A stretch of DNA of 7,353 nucleotides from Desulfobacteraceae bacterium (GTDB lineage Bacteria; Desulfobacterota; Desulfobacteria; Desulfobacterales; Desulfosalsimonadaceae), in assembly GCA_021162325.1 (NCBI GenBank), contig JAGGYV010000163.1, positions 1 through 7,353 on the forward strand. The letters run 5' to 3'. Every line of letters begins with the position of its first letter. The first letter of the stretch is position 1. The notes beneath the pieces are model-generated. The model was not told the origin of the DNA. It searched no databases and saw only the letters and a list, made by a program, of their open reading frames with translations. Below, in pieces: positions 1-5,509 of the stretch. The position numbers and the translations under genes are program-made.

Positions 1-253
1 ATGCCAGTCCCATCTTTCCGGAAACACTGCGATCCCCGCCCTTTTCCTTCCAGAACACGGGAGATCCGGTGGCAATAAAAAACGGACCAAATCCCTGGTC
101 TTCAAGATTTTCCGCCGCCTTTTCCACATCCGGCACCACCAGCCCTACCTGATGGACTTTTTCTAACCCATGTTCTTTCATGAAATCATCCGCCAGGTCG
201 TTCACTGCCTGTGCAAAGTCATCTGCTTTTAATAACTCATCAAAATAAAACAT
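1..253 (-). CDS. VOC (glyoxalase-fold) family protein, C-terminus beyond window
   Basis: The first 84 codons are present and the gene runs off the left edge. It starts at the ATG at 253, preceded by a GAGG-type ribosome binding site, only 9 bases after the stop of the epimerase gene, so the two are almost certainly co-transcribed. After a roughly 30-residue acidic helix (FYFDELLKADDFAQAVNDL), the motif VHQVGLVVPDVEKAAENL (residues 33-50) is the typical first beta-alpha unit of a vicinal oxygen chelate module. H34 sits at the usual metal-ligand position. Such modules include methylmalonyl-CoA epimerases, glyoxalases and ring-cleaving dioxygenases. The second half, with the other ligands, is missing, so the reaction cannot be assigned. 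A cytoplasmic metal-dependent isomerase or lyase acting on a product of this cluster is an inference. Confidence 0.75.
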   Translation of the reverse strand, partial: MFYFDELLKADDFAQAVNDLADDFMKEHGLEKVHQVGLVVPDVEKAAENLEDQGFGPFFIATGSPVFWKEKGGDRSVSGKMGLA

Positions 254-262
254 TGCTCTACC

Positions 263-1243
263 TCACATGTCATCATAATGGGTCTTTACCCAGGTTTCTA
301 TTTCTCTCATGGCCGCATCCTGGGAAATATGACTTTTCCAGCCCAATTCCTGCCTGGCACGGCGGTTATCCACATCATTGTTTTGACCCATTACCCCGGC
401 AGCCAGACGTGTCATGGGCGGTCGTATACCAAATGGCGTCAGGGTTTTTTCGAGAAACCATCCAAGTCGCCAGGCCAGTGTAAAAGGGATACTCCCCAAC
501 GGCTTTTTGCCAACCCACTGACCCAGGGTCCTCAAATATTCTCCCCAGGTGATCGGGTAGTCATCTCGAAAATGATAGGTCTTTCCAACTGCTTTTTCCG
601 ATTCAGCGGCAATGATCGTACCGTCCACCAGGTTCTGTATATAAACAAAGGCTCCCGGCTCATTCCCTCCGTTAATCAAAGGAAAGGGACCGCGCAGAAA
701 CGCATCAAGAATGTCACGCACCCACACGCTACCGGGTCCGAACACATTGGCCGGACGGATGATGGTATAAGCGATTTGGCTCTTTCCGCAAAAATCTTTC
801 ACCAGGTCTTCAGCAACGATTTTAGTATCGCAATAAGGGATACCGCATTTTATTCGCTCGGCATCCTCATTGAGTCCAACCAGCGCCCGCCCAAGGCCCA
901 ACGCTGCAATTGATGAAAAATAAATAAAACGTGAGATATTCCCCGTTGATTCATCCAACAGGTTTTTCGTGCCATCGACCATGATCTGTTCGAACTGCTT
1001 ATATGTTCCCCAGTCCAGCGTTCTGGTGGCAAGATGGTAGACTGTATCGATGTCCTTGGCAACGCCCCGGAGGGTATCCGGTTTTGTCAGATTACCGCGA
1101 AAAACCTCAACACCTAGTTTCTCTAAATGTTCAGCCTCTTCACCAGGCATGAACAATCCCCGCACTTCATATTTCCGCTTAATCAATTCCTCTGCAAGGT
1201 GAGAGCCAATAAACCCACCCACCCCGGTTACCAGTACCTTCAT
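263..1243 (-). CDS. NAD-dependent epimerase/dehydratase (3beta-HSD-like extended SDR)
   Basis: This 326-residue protein has the length and motif order of extended short-chain dehydrogenases. The N-terminal Rossmann motif is GVGGFIG (residues 7-13), the substrate-side serines are in YFSSIAALG (108-116), the catalytic pair is Y137-x3-K141 in YCDTK, and RPANVFGPG lies at 163-171. The C-terminal half is a variable substrate domain. The family oxidises or reduces hydroxyl/keto groups or epimerises nucleotide sugars in the cytoplasm. The pattern resembles the 3beta-HSD/NAD-epimerase branch, and the cluster context favours a hydroxy/keto lipid or acyl substrate over a sugar, but this is inference. 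The start is the ATG at 1243: GGGAGA lies 5 bases upstream and MKVLVTG begins the fold. An in-frame TTG 81 bases upstream would add a non-family extension that reads through the 1291-1323 hairpin, so it was not used. No clear promoter lies directly upstream. Confidence 0.88.
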   Translation of the reverse strand: MKVLVTGVGGFIGSHLAEELIKRKYEVRGLFMPGEEAEHLEKLGVEVFRGNLTKPDTLRGVAKDIDTVYHLATRTLDWGTYKQFEQIMVDGTKNLLDESTGNISRFIYFSSIAALGLGRALVGLNEDAERIKCGIPYCDTKIVAEDLVKDFCGKSQIAYTIIRPANVFGPGSVWVRDILDAFLRGPFPLINGGNEPGAFVYIQNLVDGTIIAAESEKAVGKTYHFRDDYPITWGEYLRTLGQWVGKKPLGSIPFTLAWRLGWFLEKTLTPFGIRPPMTRLAAGVMGQNNDVDNRRARQELGWKSHISQDAAMREIETWVKTHYDDM

Positions 1244-1248
1244 AAAGG

Positions 1249-1255
1249 TTCTCCC
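1249..1255 (-). promoter_or_regulatory. Ribosome binding site fixing the epimerase start
   Basis: On the minus strand GGGAGAA stands 5 bases before the ATG at 1243. It favours this start over the upstream TTG at 1324, which would extend the protein beyond the Rossmann fold. Confidence 0.7.
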
Positions 1256-1290
1256 ATTAAATTGAGCTTGCTCTGCCGTTTGCCTGAGTA

Positions 1291-1323
1291 TGTTTATCCG
1301 GAAACAGTATTTCCGGATAAACA
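1291..1323. repeat. Perfect 14-bp inverted repeat with 5-bp loop
   Basis: TGTTTATCCGGAAA (1291-1304), loop CAGTA, then its exact reverse complement (1310-1323). It lies 47 bases upstream of the epimerase start. It would form a strong hairpin in a transcript of either strand. No T-run follows on either strand, so it is not a standard intrinsic terminator. An RNA-processing or stabilising hairpin, or a protein-binding palindrome, is possible. Confidence 0.85.
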
Positions 1324-1410
1324 ATAGCGTCAGGCATTGCTGTTATAGACTACGGCGATTATGTTCGCAGCCCTCACTATTTTCTGATAGACAGCTCCCG
1401 GCCTACATCC

Positions 1411-1433
1411 TCTCTCACAATAAATTTGAGAGA
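1411..1433. repeat. Short hairpin, 7-bp arms
   Basis: TCTCTCA (1411-1417) pairs with TGAGAGA (1427-1433). With one bulged C the stem can extend by two A-T pairs, leaving a TAAA loop. It sits 6 bases from the edge of the larger palindromic repeat at 1440-1562, in the gap between the ThDP and epimerase genes. No T-tract follows, and its role is unknown. Confidence 0.6.
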
Positions 1434-1439
1434 TAATCG

Positions 1440-1562
1440 CGAGAGTTTCATAAAAAGCTCAAGTTCAAGGCGCGCAAATTCCGAGGAACGAGGCGTAGCT
1501 TGCTACGTTGAGTGACGAGGGATGCAGCGCAACACAGAAATTGACTTTTTAGGGAACTCTCG
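1440..1562. repeat. Palindromic intergenic repeat, family 1, copy A (MITE-like)
   Basis: A 123-bp element with imperfect terminal inverted repeats. The left end (1440-1462, CGAGAGTTTCATAAAAAG...) pairs with the right end (1541-1562, ...CTTTTTAGGGAACTCTCG). Inside are AAGGCGCGCAAAT (1467-1479), a small CGTAGC-TT-GCTACG stem, and CAGCGCAACAC (1525-1535). The same blocks in the same order and spacing occur in copy B at 5145-5300. It starts one base after the stop codon of the ThDP gene. No open frame lies inside, which fits a non-autonomous mobile or structural repeat. Together with the two nearby hairpins it accounts for most of the 319-base gene-free stretch 1244-1562. Confidence 0.75.
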
Positions 1563-3230
1563 TCAAAAATCGGAAAGGTTCTGGTAGAACATCACCGTCG
1601 CCGGACTCGTCACCGTCGGGTCCGTCACCACATTAATACAGGCCGGCTTTCCGGAATCAATGGCCCGTTTGATGGCCGGGATAATATCTGCATCTTCCGT
1701 CACCAGTTCCCCGTATCCGCCCAGACCTTCCACCATTTTTTCATAGTTCCGCATGCCAAGCTCCGAGCACGTACATCGGTCTTCACCGATGCTCATCTCC
1801 TGGGAATGTTTGATCATCCCCCAGGCGCAATCATTATTGATCACACAGATAATAGGGATATCATGGCGGACAGCCGTATCAAATTCCATGCTGTTGAAAC
1901 CAAAAGACCCGTCCCCGTTAAGAACAATCACGGGTTTATCCGGATGCGCCAGCTTTCCGGCAATGGCAAAGGGTATCCCTGTTCCCAGGCACCCCAGCAA
2001 AGCCCCGGTAGGGATCAGAACACCGGCCGGCTGTGACGAAGTAAAGCCGGCCAGCCCATAATAAGCGGTGTCCCCACCGTCAGCCACATAGAATGCATCT
2101 TCACCAAAGACTTCCATGATCTGCGCCACCAGACGGTTGGGATGAATGGGATCTGACGGGGTTTTGCGCTGTTCGAGTTCCGTGGTCAAAAAAGCGGCAT
2201 ATGCGTTTTTCAGCTTTGTCATCCACTCGCTGTGATCCCGCTTTTCTACCAGGGGAACAAGCTGATCCAGTATATACCCGCAATCCCCCACCAGCCCGAC
2301 TTCCGAAGTCCGGTTCCGGTCAATTTCATGTTCCTCAATATCAATCCGGACCACCTTTGCATCAGGAAATAACTTAGTGGCCTGCATCACCCAGTTAAAC
2401 CTCACCCCGGCGGCAATGATCACATCCGCCTGAGGTGCTACGGTCATGACACCGGTAAACCCGCCGTCATTAATCGACAACGGATGGCGGTCCGGCAATG
2501 CTCCCCGCCCGTTATTTAACAACGCAAACGGGAACCCGGTCTTCTCGATAAACGTTTTAAAAATATCCGGACACCCGCTCAACCGAACACCGCTGCCGCC
2601 GATAAACAGAGGCATTTTTGCACTGTTGATAATCCGGGCTGCTTCTTTGAGTTCTGATTCATCCGGGTGGGTGGATGATTTATATGTCTTTCGGACAGGC
2701 ATTTTTACATCCTTCTCATCCACACTAACAAACAAAATGTCCGGGGGAAGTTCCAGGAAAACCGGGCCGGGTCGTCCCATGGTGGCCTGACGAAATGCAA
2801 TAGCAAGGTATTCCGGGATCCGTTTGGTTTCGTAACAAGTGGCACACCACTTGGTGATGGGTCTCACCACATCAATCTGGTTCATTTCCTGCAACGCACC
2901 GGTCTGGTCATCGCGCATCGGATGCCGCCCGCAAAGCACAACCAAGGGCATATTATCCAGGTAGGCATTGGCAATTCCTGTGATGGCATTGGTAAATCCC
3001 GGGCCGGCCGTCACCAGACACACGCCGGGTTCATTCTTATAAATCGACCAGGCATGGGCCATCATTGCCGCAGCCTGCTCATGGCGTACATCAATGGTGC
3101 GGATATTATATTCCGTAAAACCGTCTAAGATATTTTCAATATGACCGCCTGATATTGTAAAGACCGTACTGACTTTTTCCACTTCCTTTAAATATTTTGC
3201 GACCAGGTGACCGCCGAATATTTCAGCCAT
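1563..3230 (-). CDS. ThDP-dependent lyase, ILVBL/HACL2-acetolactate synthase-like
   Basis: This 555-residue protein has the full three-domain layout of the acetolactate synthase/2-hydroxyacyl-CoA lyase superfamily. The N-terminal pyrimidine-binding domain carries FTISGGHI (24-31), catalytic glutamate E51 in DVRHEQAAA, TAGPGFTNAITGIANA (74-89) and GALQEMNQIDVVRPITKW (111-128). The central domain spans about 190-340. The C-terminal diphosphate-binding domain has the ThDP/magnesium motif GDGSFGFNSMEFDTAVRH (439-456) closing at NND (465-467). The GGHI, DVRHE, GALQ and EFDTAVRH blocks match, from memory, human ILVBL/HACL2 better than anabolic IlvB, and no small regulatory subunit gene is adjacent. 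Expected chemistry is cleavage of a 2-hydroxyacyl-CoA to an aldehyde plus formyl-CoA, or decarboxylation/ligation of 2-keto acids. The substrate is not determined. The ATG at 3230 follows AAGGAGGA, and a TTG start at 3245 would put this Shine-Dalgarno inside the gene. Confidence 0.88.
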   Translation of the reverse strand: MAEIFGGHLVAKYLKEVEKVSTVFTISGGHIENILDGFTEYNIRTIDVRHEQAAAMMAHAWSIYKNEPGVCLVTAGPGFTNAITGIANAYLDNMPLVVLCGRHPMRDDQTGALQEMNQIDVVRPITKWCATCYETKRIPEYLAIAFRQATMGRPGPVFLELPPDILFVSVDEKDVKMPVRKTYKSSTHPDESELKEAARIINSAKMPLFIGGSGVRLSGCPDIFKTFIEKTGFPFALLNNGRGALPDRHPLSINDGGFTGVMTVAPQADVIIAAGVRFNWVMQATKLFPDAKVVRIDIEEHEIDRNRTSEVGLVGDCGYILDQLVPLVEKRDHSEWMTKLKNAYAAFLTTELEQRKTPSDPIHPNRLVAQIMEVFGEDAFYVADGGDTAYYGLAGFTSSQPAGVLIPTGALLGCLGTGIPFAIAGKLAHPDKPVIVLNGDGSFGFNSMEFDTAVRHDIPIICVINNDCAWGMIKHSQEMSIGEDRCTCSELGMRNYEKMVEGLGGYGELVTEDADIIPAIKRAIDSGKPACINVVTDPTVTSPATVMFYQNLSDF

Positions 3231-3234
3231 GTGT

Positions 3235-3242
3235 TCCTCCTT
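3235..3242 (-). promoter_or_regulatory. Strong ribosome binding site of the ThDP lyase gene
   Basis: AAGGAGGA on the minus strand, 4 bases before the ATG at 3230. It decides the start: the in-frame TTG at 3245 overlaps this site and would have none of its own. Confidence 0.8.
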
Positions 3243-3310
3243 CAATTCTTCAGATTAAAGCTAACTTTTTAAAAATCCCTATTAAGCGCATATAATTTCA
3301 ATCACTAAAA

Positions 3311-3451
3311 ATTTAAAGTGACTAAAGTGAACTAAATTGCCTAAAGTTTCGGACTGCGCTAATCGCGCGATTATTGAAACAAAAAATTGATAATGCCGGA
3401 GGCATAAACCTTAACTTTAGTCACTTCAAACTTTAGATCACTTCAAACTTT
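3311..3451. repeat. Palindromic intergenic repeat, family 2 (AAAGTGACTAAAGT arms)
   Basis: The left arm (3311-3350) is made of near-tandem CTAAAGT/AAAGTGA units. The right arm (3411-3451) carries their reverse complements (AACTTTAGTCACTTC, CTTTAGATCACTTC). The arms are themselves internally repetitive with about a 15-base period. The core holds a perfect 12-bp palindrome AATCGCGCGATT (3361-3372) and a small ATGCC-GGA-GGCAT stem (3393-3405). The element fills the gap between the SCP2-like gene, whose stop is 4 bases away, and the ThDP gene. It has no open frame. I recall similar arms in Desulfobacterales genomes, but this is unverified. Confidence 0.7.
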
Positions 3452-3454
3452 TCT

Positions 3455-3811
3455 TTACATCACTATAGCAATCGCATCTTCAAACCACTGGGCATAAACA
3501 CTCATTCCCAGAACCTTCAATTTACCTTTAGCAGCCGCATTAAATGACGCATCTTTTTTCTTGCTGGTCATCACGGAAAATCCGGTTGCCGCGTCTTCCC
3601 ATACCAGCGCCACATCGTAATTTTTCTGATCACCGGGCATTGAGGTCAATTTGCCCTTATCAAAAATAAACATCCTGGCCCGCTCGTTGTCTTTGGTTTT
3701 TATCAGAATTTTTACACTGATCTTGCTGATATATTTTTTAAACGCTTTGTTGGTCATAGAAGCGATTTTCAAAATATTATACAGCGCAAACAGCAGTACT
3801 GAAAATCTCAT
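3455..3811 (-). CDS. Small SCP2-like (sterol carrier protein-like) protein
   Basis: This is a 118-residue protein with AGGAGG 4 bases before its ATG. The N-terminus has a hydrophobic/amphipathic stretch (FSVLLFALYNILKIAS, 3-18) followed by a lysine-rich segment, with no clear signal peptidase site. From about residue 30 the pattern is beta-strand rich and SCP2-like: a strand with ISVKILIKT, MFIFDKGKLTSMPG, then YDVALVWEDAATGFSVM, a polar helix, and the closing AAAKGKLKVLGMSVYAQWFEDAI. In SCP2 folds the GKLkveG strand and final helix bound a lipid or acyl-CoA tunnel. The assignment rests on pattern only and is moderate. The gene begins 54 bases after the dehydrogenase stop and precedes the ThDP lyase gene, so carriage of a hydrophobic acyl or sterol-like substrate for the cluster is a reasonable inference. 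A small unrelated protein of unknown function is the alternative. Confidence 0.6.
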   Translation of the reverse strand: MRFSVLLFALYNILKIASMTNKAFKKYISKISVKILIKTKDNERARMFIFDKGKLTSMPGDQKNYDVALVWEDAATGFSVMTSKKKDASFNAAAKGKLKVLGMSVYAQWFEDAIAIVM

Positions 3812-3865
3812 ACGTCCTCCTTTCTAAGTAAATTGATAAAATCATATTAAACTTTTACAACGCCA

Positions 3866-5083
3866 TCAGACAAACGACACCACGGTCTTTAAGGCCTTAT
3901 GTTGCCCTTTGTTCAGATTCACCTCAATCATCTGCTCATAATCTTCTATGGCAAATTTATGGGTAACAAGATTTTCAGCCCTAATCTTACCTTGCTGCAT
4001 CAAATCCAACGCAATTTCAAAGACGTGCTGTTTTTTGCCATTTAACTCGCTATAACCATAGCCATACACCCCTTTTATTGTCTGAAGCTTCAGCCACAAC
4101 GGCGTCAGGTCAAGCTTCACATCTCCACCAATTCCCACAATACTGAGTGTCCCCATGCCTGCAAGCAGCCGCATGCTCAAATTCAATGTCGATTTGGCGG
4201 CCACGGTATCAAAAATTCTGTCAAACCCACCCATGGCTATCTCCATGCCGATCATGGGCTTATAAACTTTGGCACCGGTAATCCGTGTGGTTTGCTTGAA
4301 CGCTTCTTTAAATGGGATCATCTCATCTGCGCCTCTTTTTTTTGCCAGATCAGCCGCAAATGATGACGGTTCAATCACTGAAATGCTGCATCCAGGCACC
4401 AGCGCCCGAACAGACTGAATGACCAGATTCCCGATAACACCCGCGCCGATCACCAGAATTTTTTCATTCTCCTCCGGCATGTTGTCCAGCACGGCCTGTA
4501 ATGCCACGGAAACCGGTTCGGTCATGACGGCTGTCTCAGGGGGCATACCGTCAGGGATTTTAAACAGCTGGCTTTTGTGGGCCACCATCAATGGGGCAAA
4601 TCCTCCGTTTATGTCCTTATTGATACCGGAAAACATGCCCGGCGAAAGATTCCCTTCGGCAAAATTTTCACAACTCGCTTTACCAGCCTGGCAACTGGGA
4701 CAGACAGGATTTATGCCGCGCGCTTCACATCCCAGCCCGGGGTTAAGCGTCACCATGTCACCGGCTTTAAAATTTTCAACCCCTGTCCCGGTTTCAACGA
4801 TTTCACCGACAACTTCATGTCCCGTCACACAGGGGAAAGAGGTAAACGGGGATGCGCTTGGGGAATCATGCAGAAGAATTAGATTCATGTCACTTCCGCA
4901 AAAACCACAATAAATTGTTTTGATTTTTACCCAGTCCTTTGGCGGCAGTGTTGGTTCTGGAATATCGACAAGGCTGATTGTTTTGACACGGCCTTTATAA
5001 AACACCTTGTTGCCGAAAAATGTTCGGAGTGTTTTGGCAGCGACGAATTGGGGAACATTGACATTAAACTGTAGCGCTTTCAT
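3866..5083 (-). CDS. Zinc-dependent medium-chain alcohol dehydrogenase
   Basis: This 405-residue MDR-family protein oxidises alcohols or reduces aldehydes/ketones with NAD(P). Catalytic zinc ligands are C62 in GFCGSD, H89-E90 in VTGHEVVGEIVE, and probably E189 in MTEPVSVALQ. Four cysteines fit a structural zinc lobe: C119, C128, C131 and C138 (…CPSCQAGKASCENF), though C119-C128 spacing is wider than in the commonest form. The Rossmann motif VIGAGVIGNL spans 211-220. It is about 50 residues longer than typical 350-residue members: roughly 30 extra residues precede the usual N-terminal strand, and an insert lies around MIGMEIAMGG (277-286). The ATG at 5083 has a strong AAGGAGGG 5 bases upstream. 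It is the first gene of the minus-strand cluster and faces the tetR gene. Substrate is unknown. An aldehyde or hydroxyketone from the ThDP lyase is an inference. Confidence 0.9.
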   Translation of the reverse strand: MKALQFNVNVPQFVAAKTLRTFFGNKVFYKGRVKTISLVDIPEPTLPPKDWVKIKTIYCGFCGSDMNLILLHDSPSASPFTSFPCVTGHEVVGEIVETGTGVENFKAGDMVTLNPGLGCEARGINPVCPSCQAGKASCENFAEGNLSPGMFSGINKDINGGFAPLMVAHKSQLFKIPDGMPPETAVMTEPVSVALQAVLDNMPEENEKILVIGAGVIGNLVIQSVRALVPGCSISVIEPSSFAADLAKKRGADEMIPFKEAFKQTTRITGAKVYKPMIGMEIAMGGFDRIFDTVAAKSTLNLSMRLLAGMGTLSIVGIGGDVKLDLTPLWLKLQTIKGVYGYGYSELNGKKQHVFEIALDLMQQGKIRAENLVTHKFAIEDYEQMIEVNLNKGQHKALKTVVSFV

Positions 5084-5144
5084 GAGCCCTCCTTATGGCA
5101 TTATTTCAAAAAATAAAATTAAGGCTTATTAATTATGATAGTCC

Positions 5145-5300
5145 CGTAAAAAGTCAAATTTAGACGGCAAAGTATAAAAGTTCACCATTCTTACAAATTG
5201 GCAAGGCGCGCAAATCCTGAGTAATGATTTGTACTTCGCGTACCATGAAGCAGCGAAGGATACAGCGCAACACGGAATTTGGGCTTTTTACGAAGCCGTC
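5145..5300. repeat. Palindromic intergenic repeat, family 1, copy B, in the dehydrogenase leader
   Basis: CGTAAAAAGTCAAATT (5145-5160) pairs imperfectly with AATTTGGGCTTTTTACG (5276-5292). Internal blocks AAGGCGCGCAAAT (5203-5215) and CAGCGCAACAC (5263-5273) are identical to copy A and are 60 bases apart (58 in copy A). The central stem is GTAC-TTCGC-GTAC, a different sequence from the CGTAGC/GCTACG stem of copy A at the same place, so the hairpin is kept while its bases change. GACGGC (5163-5168) and GCCGTC (5295-5300) form another complementary pair. It lies between the minus-strand promoter and the dehydrogenase start, so it should be transcribed in the leader. Confidence 0.75.
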
Positions 5301-5361
5301 AATTGTGCCGGAGTTGAGACAGAAAACGTTCGAAAGAAATGAGCTGATATCCAATGAAAGC

Positions 5362-5390
5362 AATATATGAATAACAGTTCATATTGTCAA
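5362..5390 (-). promoter_or_regulatory. Predicted sigma-70 promoter of the dehydrogenase-lyase cluster
   Basis: On the minus strand TTGACA (5390-5385) is followed by a 17-bp spacer and TATATT (5367-5362). The -35 matches consensus and the -10 is one base off. Transcription would begin near 5355, giving a leader of about 270 bases before the ATG at 5083. The bases of the leader outside repeat B (5301-5355 and 5084-5144) show no gene. Confidence 0.7.
5365..5384. promoter_or_regulatory. Candidate TetR operator, 20-bp perfect inverted repeat
   Basis: ATATGAA (5365-5371), 6-base spacer TAACAG, TTCATAT (5378-5384). Size and symmetry suit a TetR-family dimer site. It covers the spacer and part of the -10 of the minus-strand promoter, where a bound repressor would block RNA polymerase. 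Ligand-relieved repression by the divergent TetR protein is inferred from position. Confidence 0.55.
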
Positions 5391-5460
5391 TAAAAATTAT
5401 CAACTATTAAATTCAAGTAGTTATTTATATCACATGAATATTTTGTCATTTTATTTATTA

Positions 5461-5489
5461 TTGACATGTATTCACATGATTATTATATT
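5461..5489 (+). promoter_or_regulatory. Predicted sigma-70 promoter of the tetR gene
   Basis: TTGACA (5461-5466), 17-bp spacer, TATATT (5484-5489). The start would be near 5496, leaving a leader of only about 14 bases that consists mostly of the AAAAGGAGC ribosome binding site of the gene at 5510. Hexamers and spacing are identical to the divergent promoter at 5362-5390. Confidence 0.75.
5465..5478. promoter_or_regulatory. Candidate second operator within the tetR promoter spacer
   Basis: CATGT (5465-5469), ATTC, ACATG (5474-5478): a 14-bp inverted repeat between the -35 and -10 hexamers. It overlaps TATTCACATGAT (5469-5480), a motif that recurs in inverted form at 5429-5440. Autoregulation of tetR through it is an inference. 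The short arms could arise by chance in AT-rich DNA. Confidence 0.35.
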
Positions 5490-5509
5490 GAGGTTCAAAA
5501 GGAGCAACC

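Noticed and set aside
278..913. Plus-strand open frame of 211 codons opposite the epimerase gene
   Set aside because: It is antisense to a gene with clear family motifs, and its translation shows no recognisable domain. The same holds for the other plus-strand frames over 1753-2061, 2446-2790, 4419-4913 and 6803-7120.
1291..1323. Perfect hairpin as an intrinsic terminator of the ThDP lyase transcript
   Set aside because: No run of T follows the stem on the minus strand (TACTCAGGCA follows) or on the plus strand, so it is listed as a hairpin repeat only.
1244..1324. N-terminal extension of the epimerase from a TTG at 1324
   Set aside because: It reads through a perfect hairpin, adds residues outside the family fold and has no ribosome binding site, while the ATG at 1243 has one.
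1342..1370. Internal promoter for the epimerase gene on the minus strand (TATAAC at 1347-1342)
   Set aside because: No acceptable -35 hexamer is found at 16-18 bases upstream, only CTGCGA.
1440..1562. CRISPR array or tRNA in the repeat-rich gaps
   Set aside because: There are no regularly spaced direct repeats with unique spacers, and no cloverleaf or TTCGA-type T-loop arrangement. The repeats are inverted and differ from gap to gap.
5160..5363. 67-codon minus-strand frame in the dehydrogenase leader
   Set aside because: It lies almost wholly within palindromic repeat B, its translation is not protein-like, and it spans the predicted promoter.
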